Assembly (NCBI GenBank): GCA_023667385.1
Contig: JAMPAE010000086.1
Span: 1 to 6,566, forward strand
Direction: 5' to 3'
Source of the DNA: Ruminococcus sp.
Lineage (GTDB): Bacteria; Bacillota; Clostridia; Oscillospirales; Acutalibacteraceae
DNA: 6,566 nucleotides
Shown here: piece by piece, positions 1 through 5,996 of the stretch
How positions within the stretch are numbered: the first letter of the stretch is position 1
Layout: the number at the start of each line of letters is the position of its first letter
Notes under the pieces: generated by a model
What the model saw: only the letters and a program-made list of their open reading frames with translations
Databases searched by the model: none
Told to the model about the DNA's origin: nothing
Position numbers and translations under genes: made by a program

Positions 1-872
1 TGCTGCTGATAAGCCTTGAACTCATCAGTGAGAGCTTCACCGAAGCAAACTGCTTTTGCTGCAATTGTGTGCATGAGCGGTCCGCCCTGATTGCCCGGGA
101 AAATTGCTTTGTTGAGCTGTTTTGCGTATTCCTCTTTGGCAAGAATAAGTCCGCCTCTCGGTCCTCTGAGAGTTTTGTGGGTTGTTGTTGTAACAACATC
201 TGCATACGGAACAGGTGAGGGGTGAAGTCCGGCAGCAACAAGGCCTGCAATGTGTGCCATGTCTACCATGTAAACAGCGCCGACTTCTTTTGCAATCTCA
301 CCGATTTTCTCAAAGTCAATTGTTCTCGCATAAGCGGATGCGCCCGCAACGATCATTTTCGGCTTTGTTTCAAGGGCGATCTCTCTAATCTTATCATAAT
401 TGATGAAGCCGTTTTCGTCAACACCGTATGAAACGAAGTTATAAAGAATACCGCTGGCGTTAACAGGTGAACCGTGAGAAAGATGTCCGCCCTCTGCAAG
501 GCTCATGCCGAGAACCGTGTCGCCCGGCTGAAGGAATGCAGCGTATACTGCAAGGTTTGCCTGTGAGCCTGAGTGCGGCTGAACATTTGCATATTCTGCA
601 CCGAAGAGCTTCTTGGCTCTTTCGATTGCGATGTTTTCAACAATATCAACATACTCGCAGCCGCCGTAATATCTCTTTCCCGGGTAGCCCTCTGCATATT
701 TGTTGGTGAGGACGCTGCCCATTGCCGCCATAACAGCGGGGGAAACGATGTTTTCCGAAGCGATGAGTTCAATTTTGTCTCGCTGGCGGTTAAGCTCAAG
801 CTGCATTGCGTCTGCAACTTCACTGTCAACCTTTTTGATAAGTCCGATAGTGTCAAGAATGTCGTTATACAT
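1..872 (-). CDS. glyA: Serine hydroxymethyltransferase, N-terminal part (cut by the window edge)
   Basis: Cytosolic PLP enzyme that converts serine and tetrahydrofolate to glycine and 5,10-methylene-THF, the main entry of one-carbon units. Reading back from 872 gives 290 complete codons without a stop; the family is about 410-420 residues, so roughly the last 120-130 lie beyond position 1. Visible family signatures: ELIASEN at residues 35-41, the NKYAEGYPGKRYYGG block at 57-71, D204 and H207 of the PLP site in VDMAHIAG, and TTTTHKTLRGPRGG at 228-241, where K233 is the Schiff-base lysine. The start is the ATG at 870-872, preceded by a strong GGAGG (882-886) with 9 nt spacing. An ATG at 878-880 is followed at once by TAA and is not the start. 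It lies 102 nt downstream of serS, so serine charging and serine catabolism are neighbours; co-transcription is possible because no clear terminator separates them. Identification is secure. Confidence 0.97.
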   Translation of the reverse strand, partial: MYNDILDTIGLIKKVDSEVADAMQLELNRQRDKIELIASENIVSPAVMAAMGSVLTNKYAEGYPGKRYYGGCEYVDIVENIAIERAKKLFGAEYANVQPHSGSQANLAVYAAFLQPGDTVLGMSLAEGGHLSHGSPVNASGILYNFVSYGVDENGFINYDKIREIALETKPKMIVAGASAYARTIDFEKIGEIAKEVGAVYMVDMAHIAGLVAAGLHPSPVPYADVVTTTTHKTLRGPRGGLILAKEEYAKQLNKAIFPGNQGGPLMHTIAAKAVCFGEALTDEFKAYQQ

Positions 873-916
873 TTTTACATACCTCCGAGAAAATACTGAG
901 TTTTTTGCTTTTTATA

Positions 917-960
917 TGATGCGGAGAAACCGCTTAATGCAGGAGAGCATTCTCCCGCAT
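917..960 (-). promoter_or_regulatory. Alternative hairpins in the serS-glyA spacer (candidate glyA leader structure)
   Basis: On the minus strand a 9-nt arm (ATGCGGGAG, 960-952) can pair with CTCCTGCAT (945-937), giving a 9-bp stem with one G-U pair and a 6-nt loop. The same arm can instead pair with TTCTCCGCAT (928-919), with one bulge. The G-U pair would be a C-A mismatch in plus-strand RNA, which favours function in the minus-strand transcript. The last arm also contains CTCCG, complementary to CGGAG of the glyA Shine-Dalgarno region. No U-run follows, so it does not look like a simple intrinsic terminator. It could be a processing or stability hairpin, or a translational switch; its role is inferred. 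I do not recognise a known riboswitch here. Confidence 0.4.
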
Positions 961-974
961 ATTATCAAAAAAAT

Positions 975-2243
975 TTACTTTATGATGTCTGTTCCCATGT
1001 AAGGTCTGAGAGCTTCGGGAACGGTTACGCTGCCATCTTCATTCTGATAGTTTTCGAGGATTGCGGCAACAGTTCTGCCAATTGCAACGCCTGAACCGTT
1101 GAGGGTATGAACAAGCTTTGCCTTCTCCTTTGCGTCATCTTTATATCTGATTGAAGCACGTCTTGCCTGGAAATCTTCAAAGTTTGAACATGAAGAAATT
1201 TCAACATAGCGACCATATGACGGCATCCAAACTTCGATGTCAAATGTTTTTGCAGATGAAAAGCCGATGTCACCTGTGCTCAGCGCAACAACACGATAGG
1301 GAAGTCCGAGAAGCTGAAGCACTCTTTCAGCGTCATTAGTAAGCTTTTCAAGTTCTGCGTAGCTTTCCTCCGGCTTAACAAACTTCACAAGCTCAACCTT
1401 GTTGAACTGGTGCTGTCTGATGAGACCTCTTGTGTCACGGCCTGCCGATCCTGCCTCTGCACGGAAACAAGCAGAGTAAGCACAATAGCTTATCGGGAGC
1501 TTTTTGCCGTCAAGAATTTCATCTCTGTGCATATTTGTGACGGGAACTTCAGCGGTCGGAATGAGGAAATAATCATTGGTGAGCTTGAATGCGTCCTCCT
1601 CAAACTTCGGAAGCTGACCGGTGCCGGTCATTGATGCACGGTTAACCATAAACGGCGGGAATACTTCTGTATAGCCGTGAGCAGTGTGTGTGTTGAGGAA
1701 GAAATTGATGATTGAGCGCTCAAGCCTTGCTCCGAGACCTTTATAGAAGTGGAATCTTGCACCTGTTACCTTTGCAGCGGTTTCAGGGTCAAGAATGCCG
1801 AGATCCGCACCAAGATCCCAGTGCGGTTTTGCTTCAAAAGTGAAGTTTTTCGGCTCACCCCAGCGGCGAATTTCAACGTTTTCACTGTCATCCTTGCCGA
1901 TTGGTGTTTTTTCATTCGGGATGTTCGGAAACTCATAAATAAGAGCTTTCTGTTTTGCTTCAAGCTCATTGAGTTCTTCTTCATCAGCCTTGATTGCTTC
2001 TTTAACAGCATTCATTTTTGCCATGATTTCACTGATGTCGCCGCCTGCCTTTTTGATTGCGGGAATCTCTCTGCTTGCAGCGTTCTGCTCAGCTTTGAGT
2101 GAATCTCTTTTTGATGAAAGCTCACGTCTTTTTTCGTCAATTGCGATGATTTCATCAACAACAGCGTCCATATCCTTGTTTCTTGTTTTCATTGCAGCCT
2201 TAACAAAATCAGGCTTTTCTCTGATAAGTTTAATATCTAACAT
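975..2243 (-). CDS. serS: Seryl-tRNA synthetase
   Basis: Class II aminoacyl-tRNA synthetase that charges tRNA-Ser (and tRNA-Sec where present) with serine in the cytosol. At 422 residues it has the normal bacterial length and looks complete. Residues about 1-105 are rich in Lys, Glu and Ala in heptad-like runs and match the long antiparallel coiled-coil arm that grips the tRNA variable loop. The catalytic core follows: motif 1 near 176-200, the serine/ATP pocket PTAEVP at 229-234, motif 2 FRAEAGSAGRDTRG at 260-273 with R261, STGDIGFSSAKTFDIE at 322-337, and motif 3 NGSGVAIGRTVAAILE at 382-397 with R390. The ATG at 2241-2243 follows the parB stop by 15 nt; its only visible ribosome-binding site is AGGGG (2254-2258), which abuts the parB stop codon and is weaker than its neighbours'. 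The tight spacing places serS in the parA-parB transcript. Confidence 0.98.
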   Translation of the reverse strand: MLDIKLIREKPDFVKAAMKTRNKDMDAVVDEIIAIDEKRRELSSKRDSLKAEQNAASREIPAIKKAGGDISEIMAKMNAVKEAIKADEEELNELEAKQKALIYEFPNIPNEKTPIGKDDSENVEIRRWGEPKNFTFEAKPHWDLGADLGILDPETAAKVTGARFHFYKGLGARLERSIINFFLNTHTAHGYTEVFPPFMVNRASMTGTGQLPKFEEDAFKLTNDYFLIPTAEVPVTNMHRDEILDGKKLPISYCAYSACFRAEAGSAGRDTRGLIRQHQFNKVELVKFVKPEESYAELEKLTNDAERVLQLLGLPYRVVALSTGDIGFSSAKTFDIEVWMPSYGRYVEISSCSNFEDFQARRASIRYKDDAKEKAKLVHTLNGSGVAIGRTVAAILENYQNEDGSVTVPEALRPYMGTDIIK

Positions 2244-2258
2244 TATTTAACAACCCCT

Positions 2259-3122
2259 TTAGTCTTTATTGAACATTTTTGTCAGTTTAGCAAGGTCTTC
2301 CTTGTTGTAAAACTCAATTTCAATTGTGCCTTTTCCGCTTGAATTAACGTTAACTTTGGCTTTCCTGCCAATTGCATCTGAAACCGAAAGCTCAACCTCG
2401 TCATAGAAAATGTCACGTTTTTTTTGCTTTTTGTTCGGCTTTGCAGAATCCTTGAGCATGAACTTAACAAGCCTTTCGGTGTCACGCACAGACATTCCCT
2501 TTTTAACAATTTCAGCGGCAAGTTCCTTGATTTTTTCATCATCGGAAAGGGCAAGCAGCGCTCTTGCGTGTCCGGCGGAAATTGAACCGTCCTTGAGCAT
2601 ATCAATAACCTTTTTCGGAAGCACAAGAAGTCTTGTTGCATTTGCAACAGCAGGACGTGATTTGCCAACACGCTTTGCAGCTTCCTCCTGAGTCATACCG
2701 TAAGTTTCCATCAAAACCTGAAGTCCCTCAGCTTCTTCAATTGGGTTAAGATCTTCTCTTTGCAGGTTTTCAACAAGTGCAAGCTCCATAATTTCGCTTT
2801 CTGAAATTTCCTTAACAAGTACAGGAACTTCTGTTAAACCCGCCATTCTTGCGGCTCTCCAGCGTCTTTCGCCTGCAATAATCTGATATGCGCCGTCTGC
2901 CAATGGACGAACAAGCAGCGGTTGAATAATACCGTGCTCAGCAATGCTGTCTGCAAGCTCACTCAAAGCGTCTTCATCGAAATCTTTTCTCGGCTGATCC
3001 CTGTTAGGCTCAATTTCATGAATTTTAAGCATAAGCGGACTGCCATTTTCTTCTTCAATAGCATTATCTATAAATAAGGCGTCTAAGCCTTTTCCAAGGC
3101 CGCCTTTCTTTTTTTCAGCCAT
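2259..3122 (-). CDS. parB: Chromosome-partitioning protein ParB (Spo0J)
   Basis: CTP-dependent DNA clamp that loads at parS, spreads on neighbouring DNA, recruits SMC/condensin and works with ParA to segregate the origin. Its 287 residues match the family. Domains in order: an N-terminal KGGLGKGLDALF tail (6-17), the type that stimulates the ParA ATPase; a ParB/Srx-like CTP-binding domain with GERRWRA (84-90) and ENLQRE (118-123); a helix-turn-helix region with TQEEAAKRVGKSR (144-156) and SAGHARALL (182-190); a Lys-rich linker (about 226-236); and a C-terminal dimerisation domain. At the positions known to separate ParB from Noc specificity it has R156, A162, V167 and G184. R156 and G184 are the ParB-type residues, so parS recognition is expected. 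The ATG at 3120-3122 has AGGAGG with 5 nt spacing. parA ends 32 nt upstream and serS starts 15 nt downstream. The likely cognate parS is at 6378-6393. Confidence 0.97.
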   Translation of the reverse strand: MAEKKKGGLGKGLDALFIDNAIEEENGSPLMLKIHEIEPNRDQPRKDFDEDALSELADSIAEHGIIQPLLVRPLADGAYQIIAGERRWRAARMAGLTEVPVLVKEISESEIMELALVENLQREDLNPIEEAEGLQVLMETYGMTQEEAAKRVGKSRPAVANATRLLVLPKKVIDMLKDGSISAGHARALLALSDDEKIKELAAEIVKKGMSVRDTERLVKFMLKDSAKPNKKQKKRDIFYDEVELSVSDAIGRKAKVNVNSSGKGTIEIEFYNKEDLAKLTKMFNKD

Positions 3123-3154
3123 ACATACCTCCTGTATTTTTCTATGTAGTCAAT

Positions 3155-3928
3155 TTAGTTGTTCGTTTTATTCTTTTGCAGAAATTCATCTGCAAGACTG
3201 TCATAAGCTTTGCTGCCCTTTGAATTCTTGTCAAAATAACATACCGGCTGACCGAATGACGGCGCCTCTGAAAGCCTTACATTCCTCGGAATAGCCGTTG
3301 CATAAACCTTTTGAGGGAAGAAGCGCTTAACCTCAGTGATAACCTGCTGAGTAAGATTCAGCCTGCCATCATACATTGTGAGAAGCACACCTTCCATTTC
3401 AATGAGCGGATTATATAGGCGTTTAACCTGCCTTATTGTATTCATAAGCTGCGACAGACCTTCAAGCGCATAATATTCACATTGAATCGGCACGATTACA
3501 CTGTCAACTGCCCCCAATGCATTGATTGTCACCAAACCAAGCGACGGTGGACAATCAAGAAAAATGAAGTCATATTTATCTTTAATTGGCGCAAGTGCAG
3601 TTTTGATTCTGCTTGTGCGATTTTCCATGTCGGCAATTTCAAGCTCTGCTCCGGCAAGATCCATGTTTGACGGAAGCACATCAAGATTGGTAAACTTTGT
3701 CTCTTTAATTATATCTTCTGCCTTTTCGCTGCCGATTATCATGTCATATGAGGATTTTTCAACCTGCCTTTTGTTAAAACCAAGACCACTTGTTGTGTTA
3801 CCCTGCGGGTCAATGTCAACAAGCAGGGTTTTATACCCTTTCTGACCGATTGCAGCGGCAAGATTAACGGCGGTTGTTGTTTTCCCGACTCCGCCTTTTT
3901 GGTTAACAATTGCGACTGTCTTTCCCAT
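3155..3928 (-). CDS. parA: Chromosome-partitioning ATPase ParA (Soj)
   Basis: Deviant-Walker ATPase that binds nucleoid DNA non-specifically as an ATP dimer and is stimulated by ParB. In Firmicutes its homologue Soj also modulates DnaA at the origin. The 257 residues are full length. Visible motifs: the deviant Walker A KGGVGKTT (11-18) with signature lysine K11 and catalytic K16; the Walker A-prime region VDIDPQGN (37-44) with D40; Walker B FIFLDCPPS (121-129) with D125; and PRNVRLSEAPSFGQPV (214-229). R189 in MYDGR sits at the place of the DNA-binding arginine of B. subtilis Soj. It lacks the long N-terminal DNA-binding domain of plasmid type Ia ParA proteins, as expected for a chromosomal Soj. 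The ATG at 3926-3928 has a purine-rich AGGAAGGGAAG ribosome-binding region and a promoter 39 nt further upstream. It is the first gene of parA-parB-serS. Confidence 0.97.
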   Translation of the reverse strand: MGKTVAIVNQKGGVGKTTTAVNLAAAIGQKGYKTLLVDIDPQGNTTSGLGFNKRQVEKSSYDMIIGSEKAEDIIKETKFTNLDVLPSNMDLAGAELEIADMENRTSRIKTALAPIKDKYDFIFLDCPPSLGLVTINALGAVDSVIVPIQCEYYALEGLSQLMNTIRQVKRLYNPLIEMEGVLLTMYDGRLNLTQQVITEVKRFFPQKVYATAIPRNVRLSEAPSFGQPVCYFDKNSKGSKAYDSLADEFLQKNKTNN

Positions 3929-3966
3929 AAATCTTCCCTTCCTGTACTTTTTTCATAATCTTATAT

Positions 3967-3995
3967 AGTATAGCACATCAAAATACATTTTTAAA
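3967..3995 (-). promoter_or_regulatory. Promoter of the parA-parB-serS operon (sigma-A type, extended -10)
   Basis: Read on the minus strand, TTTAAA (3995-3990; 4 of 6 against TTGACA) is followed by a 17-nt spacer and TATACT (3972-3967; 5 of 6 against TATAAT). A TG one base upstream of the -10 makes it an extended -10 element. Transcription would start near 3960, giving a leader of about 30 nt before parA. It lies downstream of the noc terminator, as expected for an independent unit. Predicted from sequence only. Confidence 0.7.
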
Positions 3996-4094
3996 GCCCT
4001 TGAGTAAATATTTTCTGACATTCTGTCTGATTTTACCATATTCTTCTTCCTACGCCTTTGCAAATGCGAAAAAATTAAGTTTGCACCCGCATTA

Positions 4095-4169
4095 CGCCAC
4101 TCGCTCGGCACAAGCCGAGCGCTGCGATTTACACCGCAGCATCAAAATCAAAGATTTTGGCGAGAGGCG
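4095..4169. repeat. 75-nt composite inverted-repeat element with cloverleaf-like folding potential
   Basis: An outer stem CGCCACTCG (4095-4103) pairs with CGAGAGGCG (4161-4169) with a single A-A mismatch. Enclosed are three perfect hairpins: CTCGGC/GCCGAG with an ACAA loop (4104-4119; extendable to 8 bp at 4102-4121 if the outer stem frays), GCTGCG/CGCAGC (4121-4140) and CAAAATC/GATTTTG (4143-4159). Short AATTAA copies flank it (4073-4078 and 4181-4186), but they are low complexity. It is richer in G+C than its surroundings. It lacks a T-loop, CCA end or 7-nt anticodon loop, so it is not a tRNA. The design resembles a dispersed REP-like or MITE-like element; whether other copies exist cannot be seen from this window. 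Confidence 0.55.
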
Positions 4170-4218
4170 CACATCGACATAATTAAAAAACTCAAAACAA
4201 ACACACCGGCAACTAATA

Positions 4219-4255
4219 TAAAAGACAAACAGACTGCACAAGATTGTGCAATCTG
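4219..4255 (-). terminator. Rho-independent terminator after noc
   Basis: On the minus strand an 11-bp stem (4255-4245 with 4240-4230, closing a 4-nt ATCT loop) is followed by a U-rich tail TTTGTCTTTTA (4229-4219). One pair is G-U in minus-strand RNA but would be a C-A mismatch in plus-strand RNA, and only the minus side has the U tract, so orientation is clear. It sits about 85 nt after the noc stop codon and ends the mnmG-rsmG-noc unit before the parA promoter. The U tract is interrupted, so termination may be partial. Confidence 0.7.
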
Positions 4256-4307
4256 CTCGTCATCAGGTGTGAAAGAGAAAGAAATGAGTGTGAATCAACA
4301 CACAGGT

Positions 4308-4321
4308 TGTTTATGTAAACA
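4308..4321. repeat. 14-bp palindrome TGTTTA-TG-TAAACA just after noc
   Basis: Two perfect 6-bp half-sites around a 2-bp centre lie 18 bp beyond the noc stop codon. The outer five bases of each half (TGTTT and AAACA) equal those of the parS site at 6378, but the core lacks CACGTG. It could be a protein-binding site, for example for the Noc-like protein, or a short mRNA hairpin at the noc 3' end. Function is unknown. Confidence 0.35.
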
Positions 4322-4339
4322 CACTTTCGTGGGGTTACC

Positions 4340-5167
4340 TTAGCTTTTAATCAAACTTAATTCAGGCTGCTTATAAGCCGCACTTTTAGGAATTGTTATT
4401 TCATATACAAAGTTTTCTTCGGTCTCCTGCTTTTTGACTGCCGCATTTATTCCTGCGCTTTGCATCGTTTCAACTGCATTGTTGATGGTTTTAAGAAAGA
4501 TTCTTACGTCGCTAAACATTCGCCGTGTTGTGCGTTTTGGTTTACTTGTTTGCTCAAGAAATGCTTCAATAAACGTTTCCGCCTGCGTTACGCTCATTTT
4601 TTTGTCAATAATGCGCTCCAAAACCGGCATTATGTCTTCCTCGTCAAGCCGCAGAAGAGCTCGAGCATGACGCTCTGAGAGGTTATTTTGCAGCAAAACC
4701 TTTTGCACCGCCTTTGGAAGCGATAAAAGTCTGAGCTTATTTGAAACAGTTGACGGAGCTTTGCCAAGCCGTTTTGCAGCTTCCTCCTGAGATAAGGCAT
4801 ATTCGTTCATAAGTCGCTCAATTGCCATTGCTTCTTCAAAATAACCGAGATTTTGACGCTGCAGGTTCTCAATCAATGAAAAAATTGCTGATTTCATTGA
4901 ATTAACATCAATCACAATGCATGGTATCATCGCCATGCCTGCAAGTCTCGACGCCCTGAGCCTGCGCTCACCTGAAACAAGTTCATATCCTTTTTCAACC
5001 TCTCGGACTGTTATCGGCTGCAAAATGCCGTTCATTCTGATGCTTATTGCAAGATTCACAAGCTCCCCCTGATCAAAAATACGACGTGGTTGGTTTGGAT
5101 TCGGAAAAATCTTTTCGTTTGGTATCAATAATACCTGCCCTGCGGGACGGGGCTTGTCATTGACCAT
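4340..5167 (-). CDS. noc: Noc-like nucleoid occlusion protein (ParB paralogue)
   Basis: ParB-family CTP-binding DNA clamp. In B. subtilis, Noc binds NBS sites and blocks septum formation over the nucleoid. This protein has 275 residues, with a ParB/Srx-like CTP domain carrying GERRLRA (66-72) and ENLQRQ (100-105), a helix-turn-helix region with SQEEAAKRLGK (126-136), SERHARALL (164-172), and a Noc-like C-terminus from about 215 (SDVRIFLKTINNAVETM). At the four ParB/Noc specificity positions it has P138, K144, S149 and R166. K144 and R166 are the Noc residues, while P138 and S149 match neither the usual Noc nor the usual ParB set. The start is well fixed: GGGAGG with 7 nt spacing, and an in-frame TAG about 25 nt upstream. 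This leaves a Pro- and charge-rich N-terminus without the amphipathic membrane-targeting helix of B. subtilis Noc. It has its own promoter and a terminator after it. It could instead be a second ParB-like regulator. Confidence 0.88.
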   Translation of the reverse strand: MVNDKPRPAGQVLLIPNEKIFPNPNQPRRIFDQGELVNLAISIRMNGILQPITVREVEKGYELVSGERRLRASRLAGMAMIPCIVIDVNSMKSAIFSLIENLQRQNLGYFEEAMAIERLMNEYALSQEEAAKRLGKAPSTVSNKLRLLSLPKAVQKVLLQNNLSERHARALLRLDEEDIMPVLERIIDKKMSVTQAETFIEAFLEQTSKPKRTTRRMFSDVRIFLKTINNAVETMQSAGINAAVKKQETEENFVYEITIPKSAAYKQPELSLIKS

Positions 5168-5190
5168 AAGAAAACCTCCCTTTGGCTAAG

Positions 5191-5219
5191 ATAATAGCAC
5201 AGATGGGGAGGTTTGTCCA
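5191..5219 (-). promoter_or_regulatory. Promoter of noc (sigma-A type, extended -10)
   Basis: On the minus strand TGGACA (5219-5214; 5 of 6 against TTGACA) is separated by exactly 17 nt from TATTAT (5196-5191; 5 of 6 against TATAAT). A TG one base upstream of the -10 makes an extended -10. Transcription would start near 5184, about 17 nt before the noc ATG and just upstream of its GGGAGG. This lets noc be expressed independently of mnmG-rsmG. Predicted from sequence only. Confidence 0.75.
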
Positions 5220-5220
5220 C

Positions 5221-5244
5221 AAAAAGCTTTCGATGAAAAAAGCT
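5221..5244 (-). terminator. Weak candidate terminator or hairpin after rsmG
   Basis: On the minus strand AGCTTT (5244-5239) pairs with AAAGCT (5230-5225) around an 8-nt loop, and four more T residues follow (5224-5221). The stem is short and A+T-rich, so it may be a leaky terminator between rsmG and noc, or merely a hairpin. It lies just upstream of the noc promoter, about 20 nt after the rsmG stop. Confidence 0.35.
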
Positions 5245-5265
5245 GCGTTTTCCAATAATTCGACA

Positions 5266-5985
5266 TTATTCAAGCGGAAATTTTGCAATTTTTGCCGATT
5301 GACGTGGATATTTTGTCGGTGTTTGTTGATTTTTTCTTATAATAATGATGTTTCTTTCACCGGCATCTTCAAGATTAAAACTGTTCACCGCTTCGATTTT
5401 CCCGCCAAGCACAGCGATTGCTTTTTTAGCACCACTGATTTCTTCATCGGCTCTTGCACCTTTAAGTGCGATGAAACATCCGCCTTGCTTCACAAACGGT
5501 AAACAATATTCTGAAAGTTCCCGCAGGTTTGCAACAGCTCTTGCAGTTGCAAAATCAAATTTTTCTCTATATTCAGCTTTTCTGCCTGCTTCTTCTGCTC
5601 GTGAATGCAGAATTTCAGCATCAAGTCCGATGTGAGATAGTATATCTGCAATCACATTGAGCTTTTTCCCGGTACTGTCAAGCAGGGTAACTTTTAAATC
5701 CGGCCTTGCAATCATCATTGCCACACCGGGGAAGCCGGCACCTGTGCCAACGTCAATGCATTTTGCGCCGTTTGGTATGTCAGCATACTTGAAAAGTGCA
5801 ATACTGTCAACAAAGTGCTTAATCATAATTCCTTTTGGGTCAGTAATTGCAGTGAGATTAATTTTCTCATTCCACTGTGCAAGCAGTTGTGCATATGTAT
5901 CAAACCTGTCAAGTGCTGTTTCATCAAGCACAACATTAAAGCTTTCAGCCATAATTTTGAGCTTTTCTTTTGAAATAAAATCCAT
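5266..5985 (-). CDS. rsmG: 16S rRNA (guanine527-N7)-methyltransferase RsmG (GidB)
   Basis: SAM-dependent enzyme that methylates N7 of G527 in the 530 loop of 16S rRNA; in several bacteria its loss gives low-level streptomycin resistance. The 239 residues match the family. Signatures: WNEKINLTAI (38-47), the SAM-binding glycine loop IDVGTGAGFPG (77-87), the acidic strand end LLDSTGKKL (101-109), ATARAVANL (147-155), FIALKG (171-176), and the C-terminal TPTKYPR (222-228) typical of GidB. The ATG at 5983-5985 is 11 nt after the mnmG stop; its GAGG ribosome-binding site begins right after that stop codon with 7 nt spacing, so the two genes are almost certainly co-transcribed and perhaps translationally coupled. 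Nothing is missing or unusual. Confidence 0.97.
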   Translation of the reverse strand: MDFISKEKLKIMAESFNVVLDETALDRFDTYAQLLAQWNEKINLTAITDPKGIMIKHFVDSIALFKYADIPNGAKCIDVGTGAGFPGVAMMIARPDLKVTLLDSTGKKLNVIADILSHIGLDAEILHSRAEEAGRKAEYREKFDFATARAVANLRELSEYCLPFVKQGGCFIALKGARADEEISGAKKAIAVLGGKIEAVNSFNLEDAGERNIIIIRKNQQTPTKYPRQSAKIAKFPLE

Positions 5986-5996
5986 AAATAATCCTC

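Larger units (their letters stand above)
3929..4339. other. 411-bp intergenic region between noc and parA
   Basis: No convincing gene lies here. Reading from noc towards parA it contains a 14-bp palindrome (4308-4321), an intrinsic terminator (4219-4255), a structured inverted-repeat element (4095-4169) and the parA promoter (3967-3995). A 60-codon open frame on the plus strand (4000-4182) runs through the inverted-repeat element, has no ribosome-binding site and resembles no family I recognise, so I treat it as non-coding. Local purine-only and A-rich runs (for example 4186-4200) are otherwise unremarkable. Confidence 0.75.

Noticed and set aside
875..880. ATG-TAA minimal open frame between the glyA Shine-Dalgarno and its ATG
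   Set aside because: Only 1 nt separates it from GGAGG, too close for efficient initiation. The real ATG at 870-872 has normal spacing.
1749..2102. 117-codon plus-strand open frame inside serS (with similar ones inside glyA, parB, parA, noc, rsmG and mnmG)
   Set aside because: It lies antisense to a clearly conserved gene, has no recognisable motifs and no ribosome-binding site; it is a shadow of the minus-strand codon pattern.
4015..4030. Short inverted repeat TCTGACA/TGTCTGA upstream of the parA promoter
   Set aside because: Only four bases on each side pair as a true inverted repeat, and it is too far from the -35 to argue for an operator.
4095..4169. Possible tRNA or tRNA-like gene because of 75-nt length and three-arm folding
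   Set aside because: No TTCRA T-loop, the arm nearest the 3' end has a 3-nt loop, no 7-nt anticodon loop, no CCA, and stems are packed without the usual linkers.
4000..4182. 60-codon plus-strand open frame between noc and parA
   Set aside because: No ribosome-binding site, opposite strand to all genes, half of it is the inverted-repeat element, and its peptide resembles no family I recognise.
5213..5221. TTGTCCACA, one base from a DnaA box (TTATCCACA), overlapping the noc -35
   Set aside because: The mismatch is at a position where A or T is normally required, it stands alone, and no box cluster or A+T-rich unwinding region accompanies it. Not enough for an origin or DnaA regulation claim.
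5253..5270. AATAAT-ATTATT inverted repeat across the rsmG stop codon
   Set aside because: All A+T, 6 bp, without a U tract; expected by chance in such composition.
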